The notes beneath the pieces are model-generated. The model did no database searches. It was not told the DNA's origin and worked only from the letters and a program-made list of their open reading frames with translations. A stretch of DNA of 64,000 bases from a virus: the IMG/VR virus record IMGVR_UViG_3300037804_000252, positions 1 through 64,000 of that record; one strand, given 5' to 3'. The translations under genes were made by a program, and so were the position numbers. Positions 25,248-33,515 of the stretch are shown here, piece after piece. Each line of letters starts with the position of its first letter. Position 1 is the stretch's first letter.

Positions 25248-26843
25248 TTAGATAGATGCTAAATCTTTAACATAAATCTTACCATAGAATTCTGGTCTAA
25301 CCATCTTCTTAGCGTATCTTGTCATAACTCCTCTTCTTGGAGTGAAGTTAGTTGGGTCATACACTAATGGAGTCATGATTAATGGTACATAAGGTGCGTA
25401 AACTGCTCCTGTTTCTAGGAAGTTTGAACCTCTAAATCCTAACAAGATTTCATTTGAATTCATGTAAGGGTTTTTGTACACAGTATATCTATTTGCTAGA
25501 GAACCAACAGTAGTTACACCAGCTGCGAAAGACATTGCATCTTTATCAGCAGAAACTGTAAATCCTGGGATTGATTCTAGAATAGTACACACATCAGGAG
25601 AAGCTACTACAAAGTTAGCACCACCTCTTAATGTTAATTGGTGAATCTTATTAGAAACTTTGTTAATCTTAGTTCCTAAAGTTTGGAACCAAGTATTTTT
25701 CTGATAAGCTTGTCCTGCAGTTGCAGCAGTCCATGCAGAGTTTACATACTCTTCACCAATTGTTGCTGACCAGTACTCAGTAGTCAATGCGTTAGAAGCT
25801 AACATATCTAAGATTTCTAAGTCAATCTCTAATGAGATGTAATCAGATAACATAGAAGTTAATTCAGCTTCAGCATCGATTGAGTGGTAAGCGTTAAGGT
25901 CTTGTGCCAACTCAGGAGTCCACACAGCCTTTAGTTTTCTAGTCTTAGCAACGATTGCTTCAGACTTCAATTCTAAGTCTACTTCTGGAATTGCGATATC
26001 AGCATCGATAGTAGCACCTTTTTGAGGTTTACCAGCTTCGAAGTCACCTCTATCGTAATCAGCAGGTACTCTTGAATAGTTTACTGAAATAGCGTTTTGG
26101 TCAACAGCTACTTGAGAGAATACAAACGCAGTAATGTTTGTTCCATCTTGAGAGTTGAATTGACTAAAGTTTACATCATTAGTAATGTCAGTACCAGAAA
26201 TTCTGAAACTTCTTACTGCATCTAAATCAGCGTTGTCTAATTCAGTTTTAGCGAAAGTTACTTTTTGAACATCACCTGCAGCAACTGAAGCAGAAAGTAC
26301 TGCGTCAAATCCTACATCAGCCCAAGAAGCAGAAGCCCAAGTCTGAGCACCAGTTGCAACTGAAGCAGTGTACTCATTTACAGAGTATCCATAAGAACCT
26401 GACCCGTAAAGACCACCTTGTGCAACATCAGTTGAACCTAAGTCAGCACCAGAACCACCAAATAGTGAACCACCTGATGATTTTCCACCATTAGCAGAAC
26501 CATACTTAAAGTCTAAGTAAAAAATTAGACCTGAAGGTAAGTTCATTGGTTGTACTGAAACGAATTCTTTAGAAGCAATCTCACCAAAGATTCTTCTTAC
26601 TAAAGGTAGAGCAACACCGCTCCACTCTTCAGAGTTACTTGCGACACCAGTTTGTGATGCCTCATCAAGCAATTGTTTTGCTTGGTTTTCTAAAAGAACG
26701 GCCATTGAGCCTTGTTCTTTTTGTCCTAAACCTTCTAAAAGACCAGTGTTTTCCCACTTAGATTTCAGTTGTCTTGTTTCATTCAACATTACCGACTGCG
26801 GGGTCTTGCCTTCCATTAGTTTAGATAAATCAAAATTTGCCAT
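25248..26843 (-). CDS. 23: Major capsid protein, T4 gp23-like
   Basis: A 531-aa protein of HK97 fold, T4 gp23 family. The N-terminal region MANFDLSKLMEGKTPQSVML resembles the assembly segment removed by the prohead protease. Possible (I/L)-x-E cleavage sites occur at GLLEGLG and VLLENQ. Conserved gp23-type blocks follow: LPLVRRIFGEIASKEFVSVQ, PMNLPSGLIFYLDF, KLKAVWTPELAQDL, and near the C-terminus LIMTPLVYDPTNFTPRRGVM. It lies 28 bases after the scaffold gene and is followed by a strong terminator, as expected for a very abundant product. Its codons appear to prefer a narrower set than its neighbours, which is plausible for high expression but not measured. Confidence 0.95.
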   Translation of the reverse strand: MANFDLSKLMEGKTPQSVMLNETRQLKSKWENTGLLEGLGQKEQGSMAVLLENQAKQLLDEASQTGVASNSEEWSGVALPLVRRIFGEIASKEFVSVQPMNLPSGLIFYLDFKYGSANGGKSSGGSLFGGSGADLGSTDVAQGGLYGSGSYGYSVNEYTASVATGAQTWASASWADVGFDAVLSASVAAGDVQKVTFAKTELDNADLDAVRSFRISGTDITNDVNFSQFNSQDGTNITAFVFSQVAVDQNAISVNYSRVPADYDRGDFEAGKPQKGATIDADIAIPEVDLELKSEAIVAKTRKLKAVWTPELAQDLNAYHSIDAEAELTSMLSDYISLEIDLEILDMLASNALTTEYWSATIGEEYVNSAWTAATAGQAYQKNTWFQTLGTKINKVSNKIHQLTLRGGANFVVASPDVCTILESIPGFTVSADKDAMSFAAGVTTVGSLANRYTVYKNPYMNSNEILLGFRGSNFLETGAVYAPYVPLIMTPLVYDPTNFTPRRGVMTRYAKKMVRPEFYGKIYVKDLASI

Positions 26844-26871
26844 TTTATTTTTCCTTTTTAATGTTAGTTAA

Positions 26872-28023
26872 TTATTTGATATTAGCTAATTGTTTGAATC
26901 TTTCAGCTAATGCATTTGTGTTCTCAGAAATAATGTTTTTTACTGGAGCAGTTGAAGCAACTGGTTTAGAAGCACCTTCCGATACTACTTTCTTAGTTCT
27001 TTTCTCAGTTCCTGTAAAATTCATAGATTCTGCTAACGTAGCGTAAACTAATTTTACTTCTCTAACAGATGTTGTTCTGTCTAAGTTTTCTACAACTTTA
27101 GATTTTTGCTCGTTTGTTAACGAGTATCCTCTAAACAACTTGTTAGCGTATAATAATTTTGCGTTGAGAAGGTTTACTTCATTGATAGTACCTTGTAGAG
27201 TCTTAATAGTAGCATATGCTTCTTCTAAGTCTTTTCCAAGTTCTTCGTACTTTTCTTCCATGTCTTCTTCTTCAGAGTGAATTTCTTCTTCTTCAGATTC
27301 TTCATTTACATCATTTCCGTATCCCATTTCTCTAAGGATTTCATCTAAGTCGATTTCATCATCCATGTCTTCTTCTTCTTCTTCACCTTCGTGAGAATCT
27401 TCAGAATGCACTTCTTCTTCTTCTTCTTCTTTAACTTCTTCCTCACTAGGTACTTCTTCTTCAGATTCTTCTTCAGAGTGAATTTCTTCTTCTTCTTCAG
27501 AAACTTCTTCATCATCTTCCATACCCATTTCAAGTTCTCTAATGATAGACTCTAAATCTAACTCATCATCTTCTTCAATTTCTTCTTCTTCAGAGTGAAT
27601 TTCTTCTTCTCCTTCTTCTTCAGAAATTTCAGCGTCATCAGCGTTAGTTGGGTCATCATATCCAACTCCATCCACTTCTTCTTCAGATACTTCTTCTTCA
27701 GAGTGGTCACCTTCTTCCAACTCATCACCTACTTCTGCAGTTTCTTCTTCAGATTCAGGTCCAAGTTCGGTGTGTGCGTCTGAAGCGTCTGCTGATGGTT
27801 CAACTGGAGTCTCTTCATCACCATCACCAATATCACTTGAATCTAATTCCTCTTCGATTTCTTCATCATCACCTTCCATTTCAGCTTGTAGCTTCTTTGA
27901 TAGGATTGATTGTAATCTTGGAGTAAATGCTTCCTCAAGTGCAATCTTAGCGTTAGCGATTGCAGTTTCTCTTACAGCTTTAGCATCGGCAATTGCTTCT
28001 TTTAACAATTTTGAATTTGCCAT
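26872..28023 (-). CDS. 22: Prohead core scaffold protein, T4 gp22-like
   Basis: A 383-aa, extremely acidic protein directly before the capsid gene. The N-terminal helix is LLKEAIADAKAVRETAIANA. Residues about 70-255 are dominated by Glu/Asp with five copies of an HSE(E/D) unit (EGDHSEEE, EEIHSEEE twice, EEVHSEDS, EEIHSEEED). A helical region follows with a coiled-coil look (KYEELGKDLEEAYATIKTLQ), and the C-terminus is NALAERFKQLANIK, as in gp22 proteins of marine T4-like phages. The scaffold fills the prohead and is degraded by gp21 before DNA packaging. The acidic tract produces several misleading reading frames on both strands. Confidence 0.9.
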   Translation of the reverse strand: MANSKLLKEAIADAKAVRETAIANAKIALEEAFTPRLQSILSKKLQAEMEGDDEEIEEELDSSDIGDGDEETPVEPSADASDAHTELGPESEEETAEVGDELEEGDHSEEEVSEEEVDGVGYDDPTNADDAEISEEEGEEEIHSEEEEIEEDDELDLESIIRELEMGMEDDEEVSEEEEEIHSEEESEEEVPSEEEVKEEEEEEVHSEDSHEGEEEEEDMDDEIDLDEILREMGYGNDVNEESEEEEIHSEEEDMEEKYEELGKDLEEAYATIKTLQGTINEVNLLNAKLLYANKLFRGYSLTNEQKSKVVENLDRTTSVREVKLVYATLAESMNFTGTEKRTKKVVSEGASKPVASTAPVKNIISENTNALAERFKQLANIK

Positions 28024-28137
28024 TTTACTTTTACTTTTTTTAATTTGCTGAAGTTATTTGAGGAACCTCAATATAGAATAGTGTAATTTGGTTGTTCGGT
28101 CACTTCACATTATACGCGAGTATTCATTAACCAACAG

Positions 28138-28158
28138 AACCCACATAGATTGTGGGTT
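28138..28158. repeat. Perfect inverted repeat between core gene and scaffold gene
   Basis: AACCCACA (28138-28145), a 5-base loop, then TGTGGGTT (28151-28158). It lies in the 200-bp gap between the stop at 28224 and the scaffold start at 28023. No T-run follows on either strand, so it is not a classic terminator. It could be an RNA-processing or attenuation hairpin, or a protein-binding dyad. The rest of the gap is AT-rich with no further feature I can support. Confidence 0.6.
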
Positions 28159-28223
28159 ATTATAGGAATAAATATATAAAAATTTATAAAAACATAAAAA
28201 ACTAAAGAAAATATAAGTTTTTA

Positions 28224-28754
28224 TTATCCTTTTTTAATAACAGAATGAGTTTTTGTTGCAATCCACTGACCATCTTTAACACCAGCCATCTTAGCAGCCT
28301 TCTTTATTGCTTCAACAGTGTTTCTTGCTTTAATAGTGTATTTATTTTTTTTAGATAGTTTTACACCACTTAGATTCATATTATCAAATATTACTTCCCA
28401 TGTAGAAAATCCTTCTTTGATGATTGATTCTTTAATTTTGAAATATTTCTTAAATTCTTGTCTAACTATTTCGCCTTGGTCATTTTTAGTTTTGTTTTGT
28501 TTCAAAATAGTCTCCAATCCCTTTTCCATTTTTGGAATATTATTGTTGTATTTTTGTTTTAACATTCTGAAAATGTTTTTTGATTGTATTCTGGTATTTT
28601 CCCATTGGTCTTCGTTTACTGATTCTTTTTCATCATCAGTAGATTCATCCTTACCATCTTTTTTCTCTATTGCTTTTTGAAGTGCTGGTGGTAATTTTTT
28701 CTGAGCATCTGTTAATTCAGAAACTTGTTCTTTCATTATGTCTTTTAGTTTCAT
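28224..28754 (-). CDS. Hypothetical prohead-core-region protein, 176 aa
   Basis: I do not recognise this family. It is a basic, mainly helical protein. It starts MKLKDIMKEQVSEL, an N-terminus like those of several neighbours in this cluster, and carries the tetrapeptide-like ESVNE (KESVNEDQWEN, near residue 45) that recurs in other genes of the block. The C-terminal 60 residues (WEVIFDNMNLSGVKLSKKNKY, then TVEAIKKAAKMAGVKDGQW) look like a small alpha/beta domain. It lies between the prohead protease cluster and the scaffold, so it may be an internal core protein packaged with the DNA. Location and N-terminal similarity are the only grounds. Confidence 0.7.
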   Translation of the reverse strand: MKLKDIMKEQVSELTDAQKKLPPALQKAIEKKDGKDESTDDEKESVNEDQWENTRIQSKNIFRMLKQKYNNNIPKMEKGLETILKQNKTKNDQGEIVRQEFKKYFKIKESIIKEGFSTWEVIFDNMNLSGVKLSKKNKYTIKARNTVEAIKKAAKMAGVKDGQWIATKTHSVIKKG

Positions 28755-28766
28755 ATTGTTTTTTCC

Positions 28767-29423
28767 TTATTTATTATTTTTTTGAACATGCTGAACAATC
28801 TTCTTAGCAAATGCAGGAGAAGTGATTTTAGCTATCTGAATAATAGTTTCTCTTCCATTAGGTCTTACCGATTTTGAACTTGCATGACCTTTCATATCAG
28901 GAAACTTACCATCGAGTGAATATCCATAATCACGAATATCAATTAGGTTGGAATCTTTATCAAAAATAAATCCATATGCACTTATTCTTGAATTGTAAGT
29001 TTTTCTTACGTTAAGTTCGTATCCATTGTTACCTTGTTTATCAGAACCGATAACCATTCCAAATGATTCACCAGTTTTGTTGTTTCTACCTTTGATTACT
29101 TCGGTTATTGATTTACCACCACATCCACCTGGAGTAGTTCCAGCACACCCACAACCACAATCAGTAGATTCATTTACTGATTCTTCATTCATTTCAGAAA
29201 TAACTTTTTCTCTCATTATCTCTCTTACGATTTTTCTAAGTTGTTCTTTCATCTTTGGTAATCCTTTATGTTTCGTTGCTGCAAAATCTTCAATCTCCTT
29301 TTCACTCATTCTATCAGCTATTCCTTTTATTTCATCTGAAACCTCTGAGGCTGGTATTTCACCTCGTTTGAATGCTAATGCCAATCCAAATAACTTTTGT
29401 TGTTGTTGTGATTGTGCGGGCAT
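28767..29423 (-). CDS. DUF3008-like small core protein with Cys-rich linker
   Basis: A 218-aa protein. Residues 1-57 (MPAQSQQQQKLFGLALAFKR through to ATKHKGLP) match the DUF3008 pattern (MPAKS..Q..F.G...A.K.G.........DFA.TKHKGLP) found as a short domain in phages and bacteria. A helix with ESVNEST follows, then a Cys/Gly-rich linker (STDCGCGCAGTTPGGCGG) with five cysteines that could bind metal or form disulphides. The C-terminal part (residues 110-218) is a beta-rich domain of unknown family. It sits 12 bases before the 176-aa gene within the prohead cluster. The N-terminal domain call is good; its function is unknown. Confidence 0.75.
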   Translation of the reverse strand: MPAQSQQQQKLFGLALAFKRGEIPASEVSDEIKGIADRMSEKEIEDFAATKHKGLPKMKEQLRKIVREIMREKVISEMNEESVNESTDCGCGCAGTTPGGCGGKSITEVIKGRNNKTGESFGMVIGSDKQGNNGYELNVRKTYNSRISAYGFIFDKDSNLIDIRDYGYSLDGKFPDMKGHASSKSVRPNGRETIIQIAKITSPAFAKKIVQHVQKNNK

Positions 29424-29427
29424 AGTC

Positions 29428-29892
29428 TTATAACAATTTTAATTCTTTATCTTTGTAGGTATCTGCGAAATACCATTTTTTATCTTTTTCATTGTAAAGG
29501 TAAACATATTCAGCACCAGATTGATTACCAGCATTTTTAATATAGTCAGAAACTTTATCAAATTTACCTTTCGTAAATTTTCCACCCTTTTCACCTCTAT
29601 CTCTACCATAGAAAATAGTTTGGTCTTTGCCTGGGGTTTGGAATGTGTGGTCTTCACCACCATCCATTTTTTTATTTAATGAAGAAATACCACCACCTTT
29701 ATCAACTTTAAGTAGTTGTTTGATTTTACCACCACCATAATAATTTTTTGCAATTTTACCTACCCCATCAGGATAACCATCGTAATGTACATAAGTAGAA
29801 ACAATATTTCCGCTTCTATCAATTACACCAATCTGTGAACGAGTTCCTTCGGTAATTAAATCTTCCGATAATAAGTTTTTTAATTTAATCAT
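29428..29892 (-). CDS. Hypothetical prohead-cluster protein, about 154 aa
   Basis: No family is recognised. I prefer the ATG at 29892-29890 (MIKLKNLLSEDLITEG) to the one seven codons earlier at 29913. It gives an N-terminus like MKLKDIMKEQ and MNLKELIEDL of neighbouring genes and leaves a 4-base gap instead of a 17-base overlap with the gene upstream. The body is Gly/Lys/Asp-rich (YYGGGKIKQLLKVDKGGG, YGRDRGEKGGKFTKGKF) and ends in a compact aromatic segment, EYVYLYNEKDKKWYFADTYK. It is probably an internal head protein. That is inferred from position and the shared N-terminal pattern. Confidence 0.7.
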   Translation of the reverse strand: MIKLKNLLSEDLITEGTRSQIGVIDRSGNIVSTYVHYDGYPDGVGKIAKNYYGGGKIKQLLKVDKGGGISSLNKKMDGGEDHTFQTPGKDQTIFYGRDRGEKGGKFTKGKFDKVSDYIKNAGNQSGAEYVYLYNEKDKKWYFADTYKDKELKLL

Positions 29893-29896
29893 AATA

Positions 29897-30448
29897 TTAC
29901 CTTTTTTCTCCAAGTCTTTTTTTCATAGTATCTGGGTCAATATCAGATATTTCATAATATCTACCTAAAATATGTCCCATATCTTCATACAATGAATGTA
30001 ACCTTTCATCTAATGCTCTTGCCTCAGATGCAACTTTATCAAATGACTTATCTAATTTATCTAACTCACTCATATTTCTTTTGATGGTTACGGTATCAAA
30101 CCAATCACCAGCTTCAGAAAGAGTCAAAGTTTTTGCTGCCTCAACAACACCACCTAAAGTTTCTGCAACTTGAACAATATCAGATTGTATATTCATTTGT
30201 TCTTGGAATGTTTTATAAGTAGAAATGATTTCTAAGAAATGTTTCTTAACTTCATTCGTTAGAGGTTTATTAGCTTCAATGGATTCTGATAATGAAAACT
30301 TACCATCAACAATTTTTACTTCGTTAATGTTAGTTTTTCTAATATCATTATATCCTTTAAATACATTAGTTTCTTTTTTGTTCTCAACCTTTAATTCAAA
30401 TTTATTGTTGTGAACGTAATCGTATATGTCAAAGTTTTTCTTACTCAT
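29897..30448 (-). CDS. Hypothetical prohead-cluster protein, 183 aa, helical
   Basis: No named family is recognised. It starts MSKKNFDIYDYVHNNKFELK and is largely helical and charged, with a likely coiled-coil in residues 60-165 (MSELDKLDKSFDKVASEARA, then LDERLHSLYEDMGHILGRYY). Its start shares one base with the stop of the prohead protease gene, so translation is coupled. In T4-like phages the genes next to gp21 encode core components such as gp67 and gp68. This protein may play that part, although I see no direct sequence match to either. Confidence 0.7.
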   Translation of the reverse strand: MSKKNFDIYDYVHNNKFELKVENKKETNVFKGYNDIRKTNINEVKIVDGKFSLSESIEANKPLTNEVKKHFLEIISTYKTFQEQMNIQSDIVQVAETLGGVVEAAKTLTLSEAGDWFDTVTIKRNMSELDKLDKSFDKVASEARALDERLHSLYEDMGHILGRYYEISDIDPDTMKKRLGEKR

Positions 30449-31035
30449 TATGCTAGTTCCGTTATAATTTCTCTCATTAAGTTTTGTGCTTTACAAAAAT
30501 CTCCACAAACATCAGTACCAATATTCTTTACTACTGATTCGTTCATTGGAGTCATAAATGCACCATGTGTAGATGGATTGGAAACAAAGTCCCAACCTAT
30601 TAGTTCAAAATCTTCACCAACTAAAAGTTTGTTATCTTTTATTGGTTGAGTAGAACCCATACCTCTTGATGAGATACCTAAAAGGATTCCTGCTCTTAAT
30701 AATTCTTTTAGAATATTACCAGAAGGAGTAGGTAAGATTTCCACTGTACCTACCACATCATCACCTTCCCAATGTATTTCTTTAATATTATGTGATACAT
30801 TCTTTAGGTTGATAACCGAAGAGTCTGGGTGGTCTAATTCACCTAATGCTCTTCTTTCTTTAATAAGTGTTTCGTACTTTTTTATTTCTCTTTGTAATAT
30901 TTCTTTTGGGTACACTCTACCATTTTGGTTTTCTGCACTTGCTCTTTGAAGGATACCTTTAACCATAGTTCTCCCTGATGAATCTTCGTTCACCTTTCCT
31001 TCAAATAAGTTTGTTTCTATTAATAGGTTCTTCAT
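30448..31035 (-). CDS. 21: Prohead core protease, T4 gp21-like
   Basis: A 195-aa serine protease of the T4 prohead protease family, responsible for removing scaffold and the capsid N-terminus during maturation. Visible signatures are GELDHPDS with the catalytic His at residue 69, the segment TPSGNILKELLRAGILLGIS, and the nucleophile in ISSRGMGS (Ser122/Ser123). The N-terminus MKNLLIETNLFEGKVNED is processed or autocleaved in relatives. Full length for the family. It starts 11 bases after the preceding 359-aa gene. Clear assignment. Confidence 0.93.
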   Translation of the reverse strand: MKNLLIETNLFEGKVNEDSSGRTMVKGILQRASAENQNGRVYPKEILQREIKKYETLIKERRALGELDHPDSSVINLKNVSHNIKEIHWEGDDVVGTVEILPTPSGNILKELLRAGILLGISSRGMGSTQPIKDNKLLVGEDFELIGWDFVSNPSTHGAFMTPMNESVVKNIGTDVCGDFCKAQNLMREIITELA

Positions 31036-31046
31036 ATTGGTTATCC

Positions 31047-32126
31047 TTATTTATATTTTTTTAGTAAATCTGCAAATTCCTTCTTCACTCCAGAAGATAA
31101 TCTTTTATGTACACCAACTTTTGCTAACATAGAAATTGCATCTTTCATTTGTGCATTATCAATAGCAATACCAGTTCTTGTTCTTGCTAAAAGAGGTCTT
31201 TGTAAAAACATTCTTAATTCAAATGCTAAATCTTTTGAAATTTTAACTCCTTCAACTCTTGAGGTTTCACCATCTTCAACACTTCTCAATAAATCAACTT
31301 TTCCCAATCTTCTTTCAGAAATTGTTGTTTCTTTAAGAGTTACAGGATAAGTTTTACCATTAAACTCAAATTCGGTTTTACCTTCTTCTTTTGCTTTTCT
31401 TGCAGCTTGCACAAATGCTCTACCTTCGTTTACTGATTCTGCTTTAACTTTTCCAAACTTTTTTTCCATCTCTTCATAGATATCATATAAAGCACTGAAC
31501 CAATTGTTAAATTTTTTGAAATTCTTATTTCCATTCAATCCACTACCACCATCGTTCAAGTAATCTATAATAGAAACATTAGTTGGTAATCCAATCATTT
31601 TTGCAATCTTTGAGTCAAGATATCCCTTTCCATCTATATTATCTCGTATAAATCCTTTGAATATATCAGCTCCTGCGTTTTTTCCATATCCATCTATGAT
31701 TTCAGGATGTGTGTTCCATTGAGACGGTGGTATATTATCGTATAGGTTATATCCTCCTCCAAATAATTTTTTTGATGGAGTATTCCAATACTTTTTGGCA
31801 GATGATGAAAGTTTAAGATTACCTTCGTTTACTGATTCAACTTTATATGTTTTACCATCAACTTCAAATTCATCTTCACCTTTTTCTTTTGCTTTAGTAA
31901 CAGCAGCACCAAAGGCATTACCTTCGTTTTTCTTTTCACCCTTTCCACTCCATGCCTTATCAATTTTATTGAAGAACTCTTTCTTTTCTTCATCTGACAT
32001 TGATGGAATAGATTTACCTGCTTTTTCTAAAGTTTTTCTAAAAAATTTTTGATAGTCAGATTCTTCTGACATAATCTGTCTAAGTGTTTCTTTGATGTCT
32101 TCTCTGGTAATATTCATAATTGCCAA
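31047..32126 (-). CDS. Hypothetical prohead-core protein with internal 32-residue duplication
   Basis: A 359-aa protein of no named family. A short module occurs twice: AFGAAVTKAKEKGEDEFEVD-GKTYKV (residues about 72-97) and AFVQAARKAKEEGKTEFEFN-GKTYPV (about 237-262). The two are nearly alike, and each is preceded by NEG. The strings ESVNEG also occur twice. Between the modules lies a globular segment (SKLFGGGYNLYDNIPPSQWN). The C-terminal 85 residues are helical and basic. It lies directly upstream of the protease. The recurring charged module followed by (V/I)-x-E-like sites would suit an internal core protein that is cut during maturation. This is inference. Confidence 0.7.
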   Translation of the reverse strand: MAIMNITREDIKETLRQIMSEESDYQKFFRKTLEKAGKSIPSMSDEEKKEFFNKIDKAWSGKGEKKNEGNAFGAAVTKAKEKGEDEFEVDGKTYKVESVNEGNLKLSSSAKKYWNTPSKKLFGGGYNLYDNIPPSQWNTHPEIIDGYGKNAGADIFKGFIRDNIDGKGYLDSKIAKMIGLPTNVSIIDYLNDGGSGLNGNKNFKKFNNWFSALYDIYEEMEKKFGKVKAESVNEGRAFVQAARKAKEEGKTEFEFNGKTYPVTLKETTISERRLGKVDLLRSVEDGETSRVEGVKISKDLAFELRMFLQRPLLARTRTGIAIDNAQMKDAISMLAKVGVHKRLSSGVKKEFADLLKKYK

Positions 32127-32133
32127 TCTTGTT

Positions 32134-32571
32134 TTATAGTTCCGATATCGATTTTGATATTCTATTTAACCTTTCTCTTATCTTAAAGAGATGACTTTGT
32201 GTTCGTTTCCATTGGTCTTCGGATTTTAATCCACTTTCTTGTTTAATCTTACCATACCACTTTAGAAATGATTCCATTTCTGAAAGTTGTTTGTTGATTC
32301 CTCTAATCCCTAAACCAATTTTTTGTTTTGGAGTTCCATCAGATTTTCTAAGTTCATTCCAACGATTCTCATTAACTTTAGTATAACCACCACTTACTTT
32401 AATAATATGGTCTACATCAGACTCTGCTTCATCATCAGTCCCATCGGTATCTGTAAATGCATTTGGGGTATTATAACCTGCTACATTACCAGTAGTGGTT
32501 GCCTCATCAACATCTAAGTTTTCTTGCTCTATTTCTGCAATTAAATCTTCAATTAATTCTTTCAGATTCAT
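32134..32571 (-). CDS. Hypothetical prohead-cluster protein, 145 aa
   Basis: It begins MNLKELIEDLIAEIEQENLD, an acidic amphipathic helix like other N-termini of this cluster. The motif EATTTGNVAGYNTPNAF (residues 23-39) follows; I have the impression it recurs in marine T4-like head genes but cannot name a family. The C-terminal half is a basic helical hairpin, KQLSEMESFLKWYGKIKQES then HLFKIRERLNRISKSISEL. It overlaps the upstream gene by four bases. It is possibly a core or scaffold-associated protein; no enzymatic motif. Confidence 0.7.
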   Translation of the reverse strand: MNLKELIEDLIAEIEQENLDVDEATTTGNVAGYNTPNAFTDTDGTDDEAESDVDHIIKVSGGYTKVNENRWNELRKSDGTPKQKIGLGIRGINKQLSEMESFLKWYGKIKQESGLKSEDQWKRTQSHLFKIRERLNRISKSISEL

Positions 32572-33431
32572 AGTTTACTCTTCAATTCTTTTATTAATTC
32601 ATATGACATCATTATTGATGAAACATGATTATCCGAAACATTTTTACCAATCTTAACTTTAGATAAAACAGAAATAGTTTCCTTTAACTTAATTTTAGTT
32701 ACTTTATCGGTAACCTTAGATTCAATTGAGTTTAATTCTTTTATAATAGTTGGAATCTGTTTTGTTACATACGATTTGAATCCAGTTGTATTAGTTAAAT
32801 TATTGATGTACTCTTTTAATAAAGATTTTTGCGATTCATTTAAGTTAGAATATTTTTTATTGAAAGTTTCTACTAAAATTTTATAAGTAAGTAATCTTAA
32901 ATCTTTTTCTTGTTTTTTATAAGATTCAACTAATTTATCTTTTTTTAATTGAGTTTTAGTTGCTGTATTAGATGTAATACTTTCAATAAGGGTAATTTTT
33001 GAATTGAATACATCCTTAACATCGTAGTTATTCATCTGTTTAGATTCAAAAATCTTATAGATAGATGCCATCAAACGATAATTAGATATAGGAGAAGATA
33101 AGAATTCATCCATATTGAATGATTCGTTAATCTTTTTAATTAGATTATACTTCTCTTTATGTAATTGTTTCTGGTCAATACGATTATGAGCTTCGTTAAC
33201 AGTATCAATGAACTTTTCAGCTCTGGATTCTGAACTATACTTTTCCTTCATAAGAAGTTCGTATAATCTCAACTCTTTGTTTAACTCTGTTTTTGGACTA
33301 AAAAACTCACTTACGATTTTTTTAGCTTTTTCCGTGGTATCACCATTAAGAACTTCTAACGTAATTTGTCTTACGAGAAGTTCAAACAGTATACCTGTAT
33401 TCTTAAATTTTGAATGTTTTACCCTCTTCAT
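32568..33431 (-). CDS. Conserved hypothetical helical protein between portal and protease, 287 aa
   Basis: A Lys-rich, almost entirely helical protein. It starts MKRVKHSKFKNTGILFELLV, followed by RQITLEVLNGDTTEKAKKI. No catalytic or membrane motif is visible. It is the first gene after an 84-bp gap that holds a dyad symmetry and the TATATTTATA motif, and it overlaps the next gene by four bases (ATGA type). Position between gp20 and gp21 is occupied in T4 by small core proteins (gp67, gp68). A helical protein of this size could be an enlarged counterpart or an initiator of core assembly. The function is unknown. Confidence 0.7.
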   Translation of the reverse strand: MKRVKHSKFKNTGILFELLVRQITLEVLNGDTTEKAKKIVSEFFSPKTELNKELRLYELLMKEKYSSESRAEKFIDTVNEAHNRIDQKQLHKEKYNLIKKINESFNMDEFLSSPISNYRLMASIYKIFESKQMNNYDVKDVFNSKITLIESITSNTATKTQLKKDKLVESYKKQEKDLRLLTYKILVETFNKKYSNLNESQKSLLKEYINNLTNTTGFKSYVTKQIPTIIKELNSIESKVTDKVTKIKLKETISVLSKVKIGKNVSDNHVSSIMMSYELIKELKSKL

Positions 33432-33459
33432 TGTGTTTTTATCCTATAATAATATATGA

Positions 33460-33491
33460 ATATACGATAGCATACATCGTATATAAATATA
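33460..33491 (-). promoter_or_regulatory. Dyad plus TATATTTATA motif before portal-distal head genes
   Basis: A perfect 9-bp inverted repeat, ATATACGAT (33460-33468) and ATCGTATAT (33476-33484) with a 7-base spacer, overlaps the end of TATAAATATA (33482-33491, which reads TATATTTATA on the coding strand). The 14-mer CGTATATAAATATA here is also present at 42629-42642. A repressor or activator site over a promoter start is a reasonable guess. Confidence 0.5.
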
Positions 33492-33515
33492 AGTTAATTT
33501 TGATTTCCTAAATTT

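Noticed and set aside
27345-27926. Plus- and minus-strand frames of 60-90 codons within the acidic tract of the scaffold gene
   Set aside because: They are Lys-, Phe- or His-rich low-complexity shadows of the Glu/Asp repeat.
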